The translations under genes were made by a program, and so were the position numbers. Source: Chlorocebus sabaeus (Eukaryota > Chordata > Mammalia > Primates > Cercopithecidae). From it: a stretch of DNA of 64,000 nucleotides. The DNA is taken from NCBI RefSeq assembly GCF_047675955.1, contig NC_132919.1, positions 71,625,316-71,689,315 of the forward strand, written 5' to 3'. Below are positions 1-11,167 of this stretch, piece by piece (positions within the stretch are counted from its first letter, which is position 1; each line of letters begins with the position of its first letter). The notes beneath the pieces are model-generated. The model did no database searches, was not told the DNA's origin, and was given only the letters and a program-made list of their open reading frames with translations.

Positions 1-268
1 AGGCAGATCACTTGAAGCCAGGAGTTCAAGATCAAGACCAGCCTGTCCAACATAGTGAGACTCCATCTCTACTAAAAATACAAAAATTGGCCAGGGTTTG
101 TGAGGTGCACCTATAGTCCCAGTTATTCTGGAAGCTGAGGTGGGAAGATTGCTTAGGATTGCTTGAGCCCAGGAGGTCAAGGCTGCAGTAAGCTATGATT
201 GCACCACTGCACTCCAACCTGGGTGACAAGAGACCCCATTTCAAAAAAAAAAAAAACAAAACAAGAAA
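1..268 (+). repeat. Alu, cut by window start
   Basis: Alu sequence from the left-arm B-box region to a poly-A at 241-256. Confidence 0.9.
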
Positions 269-307
269 ACCTGCAAAAGATAAGCCTTGTCTTTCATGGA
301 ACATCAC

Positions 308-450
308 TCTGAACCCTCTGGACAACCCTATGAGGTAGGAACTGTTACTGCCTCCACTTTGCAGACAAGGAAACTGAAGGTTAGCGAGATGAAGCAATTT
401 GCCCAAAGTCATGTGGCCAGTGGGTAGCAGAGTCAGAACTGAGCCTCAGG
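308..450 (+). repeat. MIR fragment
   Basis: Contains the MIR core words CCCTATGAGGTAGG, AGGAAACTGAAG and TTGCCCAAAGTCA in the right order. Confidence 0.75.
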
Positions 451-506
451 TATGGGACACCAAGGTCTGAGCTCTCAGATTCCAGGAGGCATTAAAATCA
501 CCAAAG

Positions 507-811
507 GCAGCCGAGCATGTTGGCTCATGCCTGTAATCCCAGCACTTTGGTTTGGAGGCTGAGGTGGGTGGATCACAAGGTCAGGAGTTCGAGACCAGCG
601 TGGCCAACATTGTGAAACCTCGTCTCTACTAAAAGTGAAAAAATTAGCCAGGTGTGGTGGCAGGCGCCTGTAATCCCAGATACTCAGGAGGCTGAGGCAG
701 GAGAAGTGCTTGAACCTGGGAGGCAGAGGTTGCAGTGAGCTGAGATCACGCCACTGCACTCCAGCCTGGGTGACAGAGCAAAACTCGGTCTTGAAAAAAA
801 AAAAAAAAAAT
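507..811 (+). repeat. Alu (S-like)
   Basis: Full-length sense Alu, from GCTCATGCCTGTAATCCC to an A17 tail. Confidence 0.95.
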
Positions 812-1077
812 CACCAAAAGCACCTACCAAAGATGCAGATTCCTGGGTCTTACCCCAGAACTACAAAATCAAACTCTCCAAGGGTGGGGCCAAGGCATCT
901 CTGTCTTTTCAGGGTGCTTCCCTGGGACTCAGATGTCCATGAGAGTAAAAGATCCTCTCTCTATGCTACACTGTATTGCTTCCAGGATTGTATTGCCACT
1001 GCTAGGGAACTCTAAATCCCTCATGGTCTTGGTTTGGTTGACACCAAGAAACAGAGAGAAACTTCAAGCCTTAACCT

Positions 1078-1382
1078 TTTTTTCCTTTTTTATTTGAGAC
1101 AGGGTCTTGTTCTGTCACCCAGGGTAGAGTGCAATGGTGTAATCACAGCTCACAGCAGCTTGGACCTCCTGGCCTCAAGTGATCCTCCTACCTCAGCTGC
1201 CTGAGTAGCTGGGACCACAGGTGTGTGTGCACCACCATGCCTGGCTGCTTTTAACATTTTTTTGTAGGGACAGGGTCTCACTATGTTGCCCAGGCTGTTC
1301 TTAAACTCCTGGGCTCAAGCAATCCTCCCGCCTTGCCTCCTAAAGTGTTGGGATTACAGGCGTGAGCTACCATACCCGGCCT
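1078..1382 (-). repeat. Alu (J-like)
   Basis: Antisense Alu with a T-rich head and many differences from the consensus. Confidence 0.9.
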
Positions 1383-1408
1383 TTAACATATAAATAATTC
1401 TGTTTCTT

Positions 1409-1870
1409 TTCTCTTTTTTTTTTAATTTTGGGACAGAGTATCGCTCTGTCACCCACGTTGGAGTGCAGTGATGCAATCTCCGCTCTCACTGCAAGCTCCA
1501 TTTCCCTGGTTCAAGAGATTCTCCTGCCTCAGCCTCCCAAGTAGCTGGGATTACAGGCATGCATCACTACACCCAGCTAATTTTTGTATTTTTAGTAGAG
1601 ACAGGGTTTTACCATGTTGGCCAGGCTGGTCTCAAATTCCTGACCTTACTCATTCATTCATTTGCTCATTCATAACCCCTTCTCTGTCACTCACAGGAAA
1701 ATTGCCGAACCTATCTGAGTTTCAGTTTCTTCATCTATAAAATGGGGATAATCATTTTATCTACCTGACGGCACTGTTGGGAGAATTAAATCAGATAATT
1801 CACTTGAAGTGTTGAAAACAATGCAACCTCAGGTGATCTGCCTGCCTTGGACTCCCAAAGTGCTGGGATT
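1409..1870 (-). repeat. Alu interrupted by an inverted MIR copy
   Basis: Flanked by a 17 bp target duplication AAATAATTCTGTTTCTT (1392-1408 and 1872-1888). Split by 1646-1826. Confidence 0.9.
1646..1826 (-). repeat. Inverted copy of a MIR locus inside an Alu
   Basis: This 181 bp is the reverse complement of 3714-3895 at roughly 85% identity, including non-MIR flank (GAGCAAATGAATGAAT). The Alu sequence continues exactly on either side (TGACC then TCAGGTGATC). Confidence 0.8.
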
Positions 1871-1965
1871 TAAATAATTCTGTTTCTTGGAAGGCCTTGA
1901 ATTTTTAGGAGGTGATCCTGGAAAGGCTATCCAGGCTGAAATGATCAAAGTGAAATCTAATTAGG

Positions 1966-2244
1966 CCTCTCAAGCACTTTAGGAGGCAGAGGTAGGCAGA
2001 TCACCTGAGGTCAGGAGTTCGAGACCAGCCTGGCCAACATGGTGAAACTCTATCTCTACTAAAAATACAAAAATTAGCCGGGTTTAGTGGCGGGTGCCTG
2101 TAATCCCAGCTACCCAGGCTGAGGCAGGGAAAACTGCTTGAACCCCGGAGGCAGAGGTTGCAGTGAGCCAAGATTGCACCACTGCACTCTAGCCTGGGCA
2201 ACAGAGCAAGACTCCGTCTCAAAGAAACAAAACAAAACAAAACA
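1966..2244 (+). repeat. Alu, 5'-truncated
   Basis: Starts at the A-box end (AGCACTTTAGGAGG) and ends in (AAAAC)n. Confidence 0.9.
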
Positions 2245-2593
2245 GTTAGGCCTCCCAAAGTCTATGACCTTGTTGTCCCCTCTGCCAGGAAGAACCTGCT
2301 GTCTTCTTATCCTCTGTGCTCCCAGCTCCCACTACACCCCCAGCACTGGCTCTTGCTCTTTCAGGTGCATTGGAAACACTCCAGGATTCTGTTAAAAGGA
2401 AGATCCCTGGGCTCCACAAAAGGGCTCTGAGGGAGTAGGGTTAAGATGAAGCCTGGACAGGCCGGGTGCGGTGGCTCATGCCTGTAATCCCAGCACTTTG
2501 GGAGGCCAAGGCAGGCGAATCACGAGGTCAAGGGATCGAGACCGTCCTGGCCAAAATGGTGAAACCCCATCTCTATTAAAAATATAAAAATTA

Positions 2594-2875
2594 GGCCGGG
2601 TGCGGTGGCTCAAGCCTGTAATCCCAGCACTTTGGGAGGCCGAGACAGGCGGATCACAAGGTCAGGAGATCGAGACCATCCTGGCTAACCCGGTGAAACC
2701 TCGTCTCTACTAAAAAATACAAAAAACTAGCCGGGAGAGGTGGCGGGCACCTGTAGTCCCAGCTACTCGGAAGGCTGAGGCAGGAGAATGGCGTGAACCC
2801 GGGAGGCGGAGCTTGCAGTGAGCTGAGATCTGGCCACTGCACTCCAGCCTGGGCGACAGAGCCAGACTCCGTCTC

Positions 2876-2892
<17 letters not shown>
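2594..2892 (+). repeat. AluY of Old World monkey type, nested
   Basis: Carries GCTCAAGCC and GATCTGGCCACTGC diagnostic variants and sits inside the Alu at 2459. Confidence 0.85.
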
Positions 2893-2937
<45 letters not shown>

Positions 2938-2948
2938 TATATATATAT

Positions 2949-2985
<37 letters not shown>
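2893..2985 (+). repeat. (TA)n(CA)n microsatellite
   Basis: Alternating blocks of TA and CA dinucleotides grown from the poly-A tail of the nested Alu. Confidence 0.95.
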
Positions 2986-3361
2986 AAAAAAAAAATTAGC
3001 CAGGCATGGTGGTGGGCACCTGTAGTCCCAGCTACTCAGGAGGCTGAGGCAGGAGAATCGCTTGAACCTGGGAGGTGGAGGCTGCAGTGAGCCGAGATCA
3101 TGCCATTGTACTCCAGCCTGGGCAACAGAGCAAGATGCCGTCTCAAAAAAAAAAAAAAAAAAAAAAAAGATGAAGCCTGGGAATCTGCATTTTAACTAGT
3201 AGGGCAGATGGTCCACGAACCACATTTTGAATAACACTGATGTTTGCTGATGTTTGTCTCAAGTTGTGTCTCTCTCTGACAGGCTGTGAGCAGCTTGAGG
3301 GCAGGGTATGTACTACACTCTCACACCTAATAATATACTGAATGAATGGGTGATGGCTGGC

Positions 3362-3895
3362 ATTTTTTATTAAATGCTTCTTATGGGCGTGGCACTGTTT
3401 TATTTTTTATATTTTGTTATTTTATTTTGAGACAGAATCTTGCTCTGTCACCAGAGCAAGTGGTGCAGTGGCACCACCACCGTTCAATGCAGCCCTGACT
3501 TTCTGGGTTCAAGCAGTCCTCCCACCTCAGCCTCCTGAGCAGCTGGGACCACAGGCATGTGGCACCACACCCAGCTAACTTCTTTAATTTTGGAGAGTCA
3601 GGGTCTCACTGTGTTGGCCAGGCTGGTCTCAAACTCGGGGGATCAAGGGATGCTCCCACCTTGGCCTCCCTCCCAAAGGGCTGGGATTTTAGGCATGAGA
3701 CACAGCACCCGGTGGCACTGTTTTCAACACTTCAGGTGAATTATTTCATTCTCCCAACAATGCTATAAGGTAGAGAGAATGATTATCCCCATTTTATAGA
3801 TGAAGAAACTGAAACTAAAGCTCAAAGAAGTTAGGCAATTTTCCTGTGAGTGGCAGAGGAGGAATTATGAATGAGCAAATGAATGAATAAGAGAA
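3362..3895 (+). repeat. MIR split by an antisense Alu
   Basis: MIR sequence 3367-3399 and 3714-3890 is interrupted by the Alu at 3400-3713. GGCACTGTTTT is duplicated at the break. Confidence 0.8.
3400..3713 (-). repeat. Alu (J-like) inside a MIR
   Basis: Antisense Alu, diverged, with the GGCACTGTTTT target duplication. Confidence 0.9.
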
Positions 3896-3903
3896 GAGAA
3901 AAT

Positions 3904-4214
3904 AGCTAGGCACGGTGGCTCACTCCTGTAATCCCAGCACTTTGGGAGGCCGAGACGGGTGGATCACCTGAGGTCAGGAGTTTGAGACCAGCCTGGCTAA
4001 CACTGTTGGTGAAACCCCATCTCTACTAAAAATACAAAAAAATTAGCTGGGTGTGGTGGTACATGCCTATAATCCCAGCTGCTCGGGAGGCCAAGGTAGG
4101 GGAATTGCTTGAACCCAAAGGCGGAGATTGCAGTGAGCCGAGATCGCGCCACTGCACTCCAGCCTGGGCAACGAGAATGAGACTCTGTCTCAGAAAAAAA
4201 AAAAAAAAAAAAAA
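3904..4214 (+). repeat. Alu (S-like)
   Basis: Full-length sense copy with a long A tail, ending about 90 bp from the THRA zinc finger exon. Confidence 0.95.
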
Positions 4215-4303
4215 GTGATGACCTAACAGGTGGGCTTTAGGTGACACAGGGAGTAAGATGGGGGCTCAGGTGGCAGGGGAGGGGCAGGAGGTAGCTTCCA
4301 TAC

Positions 4304-4404
4304 CTTGCAGCCCTCACAAGTGATACAGCGGTAGTGATAACCAGTTGCTTTGTCCCCACACACGACACACTGCTCGTCTTTGTCCAGGTAACTAGGGATA
4401 TACC
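4304..4404 (-). CDS. THRA: THRA coding exon: first zinc finger of the DNA-binding domain
   Basis: The 101 bp exon encodes the residues from GYIPSYLDKDEQ to CEGCK, about codons 40 to 74. The four finger-1 cysteines are visible as CVVC and CITC/CEGC, followed by the start of the P-box (CEGCK), which recognises the hormone-response half-site. The acceptor is a pyrimidine tract ending TCCCAG, and the donor is AAG|GTATGG. The intron falls directly after the lysine of CEGCK, the usual place for a finger-1/finger-2 intron in nuclear receptors. The downstream exon beginning GFFRR is not in the window. Confidence 0.95.
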
Positions 4405-4972
4405 CTGGGAGGAAGGAAAGGATGAGGAAGGCAGGCATGGCTTGAAGTCCCAGCAGAGGGGCTCTCACACTTTTCCCCATCCCTCAACTTTTTGTTTCTG
4501 GCCCCTCTCCTAGCCCAGTCTCCCTGGTAGAATCCTAGAGAGATGGGAGGTGAACCTGTCCATCCTCTGCCCTAAGAGTATGAAGAATCTCAGTTCTTCT
4601 GACTGCCCACTCAGGGCTTTCTTCTTGCTCTATCTACAAGGCAGAGGATGGTGGAGAGGGAAAAATAAATCTCAGCAGCTCACTGGGGATAACACAGCCC
4701 CTCAGTCCTTCAGCTCAGGCCCTGATTCTGGTGGGGCCTCAGATGAAAGTATTAGCGGGAGGGAAGAGGCCTTCCTGACCTAATCCACCCTCAAAAGCTG
4801 GGCACATCCATCATCACCTTTCTCAGCCCCGGACAAGTCCATCCCAAGCCCTCTAGGAAGTTCCCCCCAGGGAACACAGGAACTACCTTTCCACGTCCAG
4901 GTCCGGAGGGAGCCCTGGCTGGGTTTGGTGGGGTCGGGGACGTGGAGAAGGGGCACGCACAGCCAGCCTCAC

Positions 4973-5040
4973 CTGACATGCTGGTTTTCAGGGAACATTG
5001 GCCGTTCTTTCTTTTTCGCTTTCCATCTGGTGACCTGGCA
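4973..5040 (-). CDS. THRA: THRA coding exon: basic A/B-domain segment
   Basis: The 68 bp exon (phase 2 in, phase 1 out) encodes ARSPDGKRKRKNGQCSLKTS plus MS. The KRKRK run matches the basic nuclear-localisation segment described in the TR-alpha A/B domain. The acceptor is CCCCATCCAG and the donor CAG|GTGAGG. It joins in frame to the ATG exon at 7375 and the zinc finger exon at 4404. Confidence 0.93.
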
Positions 5041-5639
5041 CTGGATGGGGGCAAAGTGGGCAGAATCACAGAGCAGTCTTCGGGTGGCCCCTTTCTCATC
5101 CGAGAGGCTTATACAATCCCCCCCAGGCCTGATTCTTTCCATTTTGTGTCCTCATTCTACCTCCCACCCCCAGGGTCAGCTGACAATGCTTAAAAGGGTC
5201 CAGCTATCTGGAATTTGCAGGGGAGAGAGATAAGGGGCTTGGCTGTGGCACAAGCATATTCTAGAGCCCCAACACACACACATTCACCCACCAGAAGACC
5301 TGAAGCACCCACAATCCGCAGGACATCCTTATCTTTCAGTACACAACAAATACGCTGGAAGAATTCTCAGGATATGCTTAAAGCTATGTAACCTTTAGAA
5401 CACACACATACATATGCAACATAACACTGGCGCAGATGAATAACCATGCAGCTTTCACTACAAACCCACGGATGGTGAGTATGTCACCAGGGCTGACATA
5501 TCTGTGAAATTTTCAGGGCATTCTTAAATGTGCTATACAACCTCTAGGATATGGCCTGGTGTTACACAACACTCTGCACAGGCACCTCACAAAACCACCC
5601 TCATCCCGCCAGTGTGCACGTGTTGCTTGAGCTCCAGGT

Positions 5640-5790
5640 CATACACACATGCTAAATAACCCACAGCAATGGAAAACACTAGAGTCACCCCCTGCACAGC
5701 CTCCATTTAACAGAGCAGCAAACTGAGACCCTACGTGTGCCTGGTGACACCAAGAGCTGAAGTCAGAGCCAGGACTGAGCCCCTCTGTGC
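5640..5790 (+). repeat. Weak MIR-like stretch
   Basis: TCCATTTAACAGAGCAGCAA, then GTCAGAGCCAGGACTGAGC, fit the MIR 3' half. Short and uncertain. Confidence 0.4.
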
Positions 5791-6213
5791 AAGGTATTAT
5801 TAGCAACCCTCAGCCACTGCACATATATGTTGCCAGGCTCTCCACATACATGTTACATAACCTCAGTGCACACAGGTTACATAAACCCTCTACATGCATG
5901 CAAGGATTGTATAAGCTCCCGCACCCACCCTGTGTGTGGCATGTTGCAGGCCCCTTCCTCCTGGAGCCGGATGCAGCTCCCAACACACTGACACAGTGAC
6001 CTTGGCCAGGGTCACAGTCACAGACAGTTCTGTGCTCCACGCCCCCTGGGGATTACTCCCATCTACTTCCTACGAGGCTGAAAGGTCAGGTCTCCCTCAC
6101 GCCTTCCAGAAGGTTGGGTGCAGGGGAACTCAGGCCACCTAGGTCCCAGTTGAGCTGGCAGCTTCACGAGTTACCACCAGACTCACAGCCTCTGAGTGCA
6201 GTCCTAGAGATAG

Positions 6214-6227
6214 CCACAAGGTGGCGC
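6214..6227 (+). promoter_or_regulatory. Candidate CTCF core site in THRA intron
   Basis: CCACAAGGTGGCGC differs at one position from the CTCF core CCASYAGRKGGCRS. It has the same orientation as the perfect match at 57740 in MED24. Confidence 0.45.
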
Positions 6228-7374
6228 ATAGACATGGGGGAGGGGAAGGCAATGGGGGAGGGGCTGCAGTCTTAGGGGACTAAGAACTGGCATTCCTGCC
6301 TTTCTCCAAGCCTTAGGAGCAGACTCTTGCAGACCCACAGAAGCCTAAGCTGGGAGACACAGGGGCTGCAAGTGACAGCCACACAGCTACAGGCCAGATC
6401 GTCCTCAGAGTCCTTCCTGGGGTGAGGCTTTGGGGAAGGGGGGCTATCCCATGCCCTGCCCAGCTGTGAGTTCCATCTACTTCCTCTACCCTCCAGGGAC
6501 CCAGTTGTGGGCCTTAGGGCTTTGCCTGGCCAGGCCTCTGGCTTCCTGGCTCGGGATCTGATCTCCTAGGAAACAGTCAGCCACACTGCTCCCCGGAGCA
6601 CCCCTACCCCCACCCTCTCCTTGGCCATAGGCACAGGCTGTACCCAGCTCCCAGGGCACCGTGCCAACTGGGACAAAGCTCTGTGCCACTTGGAGCTGAT
6701 GGAAAAGGCAGAGACCCTCTGGGCTCCTCCAGGGCAATGCAGATCATAGGTAACCATCCCTTGGTGTATGTGCAAGGCTGACAACTCACCCACGTGGAAG
6801 CAAAACCGTCATGGTTTTGCACTTTCTGGGAGGAGCCCCATCGCAGTGCCCGCCCTTGACCATGAACAAGGAAGAGCTTGTGGGGCTCCCAATAGATTCC
6901 AAATATAAGCGTGGGCTGTGACCAATAGTTACTGGTGCATGTGCCCTGAAATGTCATACTATGTGAACCACAGCCTGTGGAAAACGCACTTGTGGTCAGA
7001 TAGTAAATGGGCTGGCAGGGAGGGGAGGAAAATGGCAAGGCTGTTTGGATCCCACATGCTCAAGGTGAAGGCAGCAATGGTGGAGGGGACGTTGGGGGCA
7101 TCTGAGACTGCCCAGCACTGTCTAGGGAAGGGCCCCTTATGTGCTCCCTGTAATTTGCTCTGTATCACTCCGACTTCAAAATGAGCATCTCTCAATCCAA
7201 GTGCCTGTCACACCTGAACTTGACCTCATCTGCCAGACAGAGGTAGGCAGAAGGCTTGCTGGCCTCATGTCCATCCCACAGAGGAGCTTAACGGCGGTGC
7301 CTAAAGGACAGCTCAGCCAGGTGCCCATGCCTGCTGCTTAGGAGCTGGCATGACCTAGTTGCTGAACCCATTAC

Positions 7375-7427
7375 CTGTTCTCCTCTGGGTCCGACCCACA
7401 CTCCACCTTGCTTGGCTTCTGTTCCAT
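7375..7427 (-). CDS. THRA: THRA first coding exon (start codon)
   Basis: The coding part of the exon is 53 bp. It starts at the ATG complementary to 7425-7427 and reads MEQKPSKVECGSDPEEN plus two bases of the next codon. The context GTGAATGGAAC is acceptable, with G at +4. The donor is AACAG|GTAATG. The sequence matches the known N-terminus of TR-alpha, which fixes the start. About 43 bp of 5' leader precede it in the same exon. Confidence 0.93.
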
Positions 7428-7470
7428 TCACTTCAATTCCATCCAGGATGCCCTCCAGCACGCCAAGAGA
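7428..7470 (-). other. THRA: THRA 5'UTR part of exon 2
   Basis: This is leader sequence between a likely acceptor (CCCACCCCAG, complement of 7471-7480) and the ATG at 7427. No other AG with a pyrimidine tract is closer. The exon edge is inferred from the splice signal only. Confidence 0.6.
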
Positions 7471-8404
7471 CTGGGGTGGGCACACTGGCCCCCCCGGCAC
7501 GCCCACAGGCCACCCACCCCCTGCCACCCAGGCCCTAGGGCACAGCACCCATGATACCCGCCTCAACACTTGGCCTTTCACACCATGCCCTGCGCCCCCA
7601 GGGGGGCGGGCGGTGGGAGGGGCCAGGGAGTGGCAGGTGGGAGGGCTGGGGCAAGCTGGGTCTGTGGGTCCCGGGCTGTGGGCTGGGTGAGTAGCTTCGG
7701 AGTCTTGTCCTGTCCAGAGATCCCTGTGGGCAGAAGAGAGAGGCAGTGGTAAGAAGGTGTCACGGTGGGAAGGTGGGTAGGATCCCTCTGGTGGTAACAT
7801 TTGGGGCTTTGAGGACCCATAACAAGATAGCAGGGGGCAGGAAGGGCAAGCGTAGAGAGGGGACCAGGATAATCCCTTAGATCACAGGTACAGCAGGCGA
7901 GATCGGAGATCCTCCTCCTAAGCCCCAGACATGGGAAGGAATGGAGGGAGAGAATGAGATCACTCACGTACTAGGTAATATGTCTCAGTCTTCATATTCA
8001 GACAAATGCCTGGCCCTTAATGAGCATCTATTAAACACTAGCTATTGTTACCACCCCTCTAGACAAGTTTTCCTGAAATTCCTCTGTATTATAGGGCCAA
8101 GAGGGGACCAGAGGCAAGCAGTTTTCAGCACAGGCAGGGTGGGACATAGAGTGGCACGCAGTGAGCGTGAATGCCCATCTTTGTGCCTTAATAGAGAGAA
8201 ATGTTGAAAACTGTGGGGAACTGACCTGCCATGCTGCCGGCCAAGTTCTGATCCCCAGCTCTGGCCCCTCAGGGACTCCAGAGCTTCCCACACAAGCTCT
8301 TGAATCCCACTTCCCAGGCCGAGGACCAGACTTCTCAGTTGGTTTAGCTGAGCTGCTATCAACCAGGATGGCAAGGGAGAAAGGAAAGGAAACTAACACA
8401 TGTT

Positions 8405-8545
8405 AACTGCAGAGATAATCTGTGCCCTCCAGAGTGGGAAGGAGAACTTCACAGATGAGGAAACTGAGTCTCAGACAGTTTGATCATTCACTCAAGTTCA
8501 CACAGCTAGTAAGCAGGTGGCTGTCAGATAAGCCTCATGGCCTGG
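8405..8545 (+). repeat. MIR fragment
   Basis: CACAGATGAGGAAACTGAG, followed by CACACAGCTAGTAAG, is the MIR core. Confidence 0.8.
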
Positions 8546-9088
8546 CCCAAATGCTAGCCTTGTTCTGCTACCTGGAGTCCAGGGCAGTGCCAAGCTGGGC
8601 CCACCATTCCCACGTCCCACGGCATTGCACCTCTGACCCTGGGCTGCAGACCTGTGGCTTACTGTCTGTGTGCATACAGGCAGGTGTGGCAGGTAGGAGG
8701 GGGACAAAGGGTACAGCTCCCTGACATATGACCTCAACCTCTGTCACGTGGCTGCTGCATATGAGACCTCACCCCTAGGCCCCCTGGCCCCAACCCCAGG
8801 AGCTGATAAGGAGCCAGGGTGGGAAGAGAGGCGGGGAGATAAGTCAGCAGATTGGGCAGGGCCAGCAGCACGATGGGGCCTCTGCACCCAGGCAAGCCGG
8901 TGGTGTGGACAGCATGGGCATTGCACAGAAAAGTGGTCTGTTCTGCCTCTGATACCCACCCCAGACCAGGACTGGGCACGGGGGGCTGGACAGGAGACTG
9001 GGGTGGGGGGGCGTGAGCAGGGAGCCTTAGCCCAGGGAGCCATCAAGAAAGTAGGTCAAGTTTTTCTTGGCTTGTGGAGAAATTCCTG

Positions 9089-9102
9089 TTATAAATTTAT
9101 AA
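9089..9102. promoter_or_regulatory. 14 bp perfect AT palindrome
   Basis: TTATAAATTTATAA is a perfect palindrome in an otherwise GC-rich intron. It resembles a TATA or MEF2-like element. No start site is supported. Confidence 0.25.
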
Positions 9103-9289
9103 TGGCGTAGCCAGCCCTAAGGGGTGGAGGTTGGGGAGGAGAAGGAGTGGGTGGGGAAGCCCAGGGGCTGGGCACTGGAGCCTAATGCTCTCAGCCAGAC
9201 AGTGAGGGGCAGGGGGCGAGGGCCGCTGCAGGGGTTGGGCTGGACAATAGAGGACGATCTTCTGACTCCACATCCAGCGAGGCTGCCTG

Positions 9290-9358
9290 CATATGTCTGT
9301 CTGTCTGTCTGTGTCTGAATGTCTCTCTCTCTCTGGGTCTGGGTGTCTCTGTCTCCCC
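9290..9358 (+). repeat. (TCTG)n-like simple repeat
   Basis: Tandem TCTG units grade into CTCTCT and GGTCTGGGTGTC. Short and imperfect. Confidence 0.7.
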
Positions 9359-10789
9359 CCCAGGCTGTGCCTCGGTGCTTGGCACACCCTGGCTGTGGTG
9401 CTGCCCCCGCCTGTCTCCTGCCCGCCTGGCACACTGCCACCACTTGTTTACAGAAGCTGGAAAAATCCACTCGCCAGCCGGAGGCCCAAGCGCCCCCGGG
9501 GAGGGGAGGAGGCAGGCACAGGAGTGGGCATGCTGAGAGAGGGGCAGCCCCGGGTAGCAGGCCCTGGGGGTAGCCAAGGAGGACCAGTGTGTGCAGGAAT
9601 GAGCATTGGCTGCTGTGGGCTGGGCTGGGCAGGGAACACCAGCAGCAACCACATGGCATGGGCAGCTCCTGCTCCAGGCCAGGGCTCCTGAGGGCCCCCT
9701 CCCCCAGGCCCCTGCCACTTACCAGTTGCTACATTGCAGAACTGGGGCAGTGCCAACCTAAGCCACCATGTTTATTTCCCCTTCCCTCTCTCCTGCCCAG
9801 CCTTAACTCCAAATGTGTCTGCGTACTGCCAAGGGCCTGCACGTGCCCGCTGGGGGGAGGGGCGGGCTTGCTTTCTGCCCCACCCCTCTGTGGAACTGAA
9901 TGGTGCCCTGGTGCTGGTCAGTGCGGCCCAGGCTACAGTCAGCCCCTGGTAGTGGGCAGAGGAGCAAGGTGCTGTCCTTGCTGCCTCGGGCACCCTCACT
10001 GGGTACCCAGCAAGAGGCTGGAACCCCTGGGGACTCCTTGGCATCTCTCCAGGGACACACTTGGGCCTTTGGGGTGATACAGAGGCAAGGCAGAGGGCCC
10101 AGCATGCGGGAAGACACACATCGGGGAGACACACACCACGTGAGGCTGTGTTAGCAGTGGGCAGAAAAAGGTCAGCGGGTAAGGGGCATGGGGCAGGGGT
10201 ACCCACAATGAAGGGCAGCCTCTCTCCCCTCCTCCAGAGTCCAGCTTAACTCCTCAAACTCCTTCCCGGCACCTCCTCTGCAGAGGTGAGGGAGGCCCCA
10301 CCCCAAGGAGGCTGAGGGGGCGGAGCTATGGGGTTCTGTGCCCAGGCTGGACAGCAGGACAGCAAGACCCACCTGTCGGCTGGCCTGGCCACCCACACCC
10401 TCCTTGTGAGATGAGAGCTGCTGGGTGGCAGTGTAGGCAAAGTGCCCGCGGAGGGGGAAGCATTTCATTAAGCTTAAGTGCTTCTGCCATGGGGGGACAG
10501 GGACACAGGGCCAATGCGGCATCCACAGGCGCCCCGCCAGGTTCCCACTGCCGGGCCGTCCCACTCTGCAGTCCTGTGGATCTGAGGACACCCCCAAAGG
10601 ACTCCTGGAGCTGCCAGAGGGGAGTTTCTGTCCCCAGGATCTAACCCCAACACTATCCGCATTAACCCTCCTGCGTATCTGCTCTGGGCTTTGGCCCCAC
10701 CTTTCTGGGGCCCCTGAACTTTGTCCTTAGTGCTCTGAAGAAAGCCCAGCCCTCCTTGCCAGCTACAGGGACAGTACATGCAGGGTGGC

Positions 10790-11045
10790 TTAGAAAAGGG
10801 TAGAAAGACGAGAGGAGGGGTAAAAAGGCTGATGGGGGAAAGAGGGAAGAAGGGAGGAGGGGGAAGAACAAAGAAATGGGACAGGGCTGGGGTAGAGCTA
10901 GGGGTGACAAGGCAATAGAGGGAGAGGAAGAAAGGGGAGCCAGAGATGGGGGATGGGGAAAAGGGATGAGGTAGAAAGGAGGACAGATAAAGGGAGGAGA
11001 GACACATGAAGGAGGGGAGACAAAGAGAGAAAGGTAACAAAGAAA
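10790..11045. repeat. GA-rich polypurine tract
   Basis: About 250 bp of nearly pure A and G on the plus strand, degenerate and without a fixed unit. THRA RNA from here would be pyrimidine-rich. Confidence 0.8.
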
Positions 11046-11127
11046 GATGGGTGGGGGGGCTTCGTACCCTAAGTCCCACCCCATGCAGGCTGGGGGGAGG
11101 GGGGCGTAGGAATGGTTTCCACGGTGA

Positions 11128-11167
11128 CAGCTGGTTGTTGGTGGCCTGGCATGTGGGCTATTAATAG
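11128..11167. promoter_or_regulatory. Candidate E-box plus MEF2 module in THRA intron 1
   Basis: CAGCTG (11128-11133) is followed 25 bp later by CTATTAATAG (11158-11167), a perfect match to CTA(A/T)4TAG. Such pairs are typical of muscle enhancers. Activity is inference. Confidence 0.4.

Larger units (their letters stand above)
2459..3168 (+). repeat. Alu interrupted by a younger Alu
   Basis: Left arm 2459-2593 and right arm 2985-3168 are split by the Alu at 2594. AAAAATTAG is repeated at the junctions. Confidence 0.9.
5041..7374 (-). other. THRA: THRA intron between ATG exon and A/B exon
   Basis: A 2.3 kb intron with no Alu. It holds a weak MIR-like stretch near 5640-5790 and a near-consensus CTCF core at 6214-6227. 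I see no other gene or exon in it. Confidence 0.8.

Noticed and set aside
32..412. Many short ORFs ending in motifs such as SQSAGITGVSH or SSWDYRCPPP
   Set aside because: These are the typical translations of Alu elements and occur throughout the window.
1..4303. Next THRA exon (second zinc finger) or the overlapping NR1D1 3' end
   Set aside because: Searched for the expected GFFRR-type continuation. Only Alu, MIR and simple repeats are seen, so these lie outside the window.
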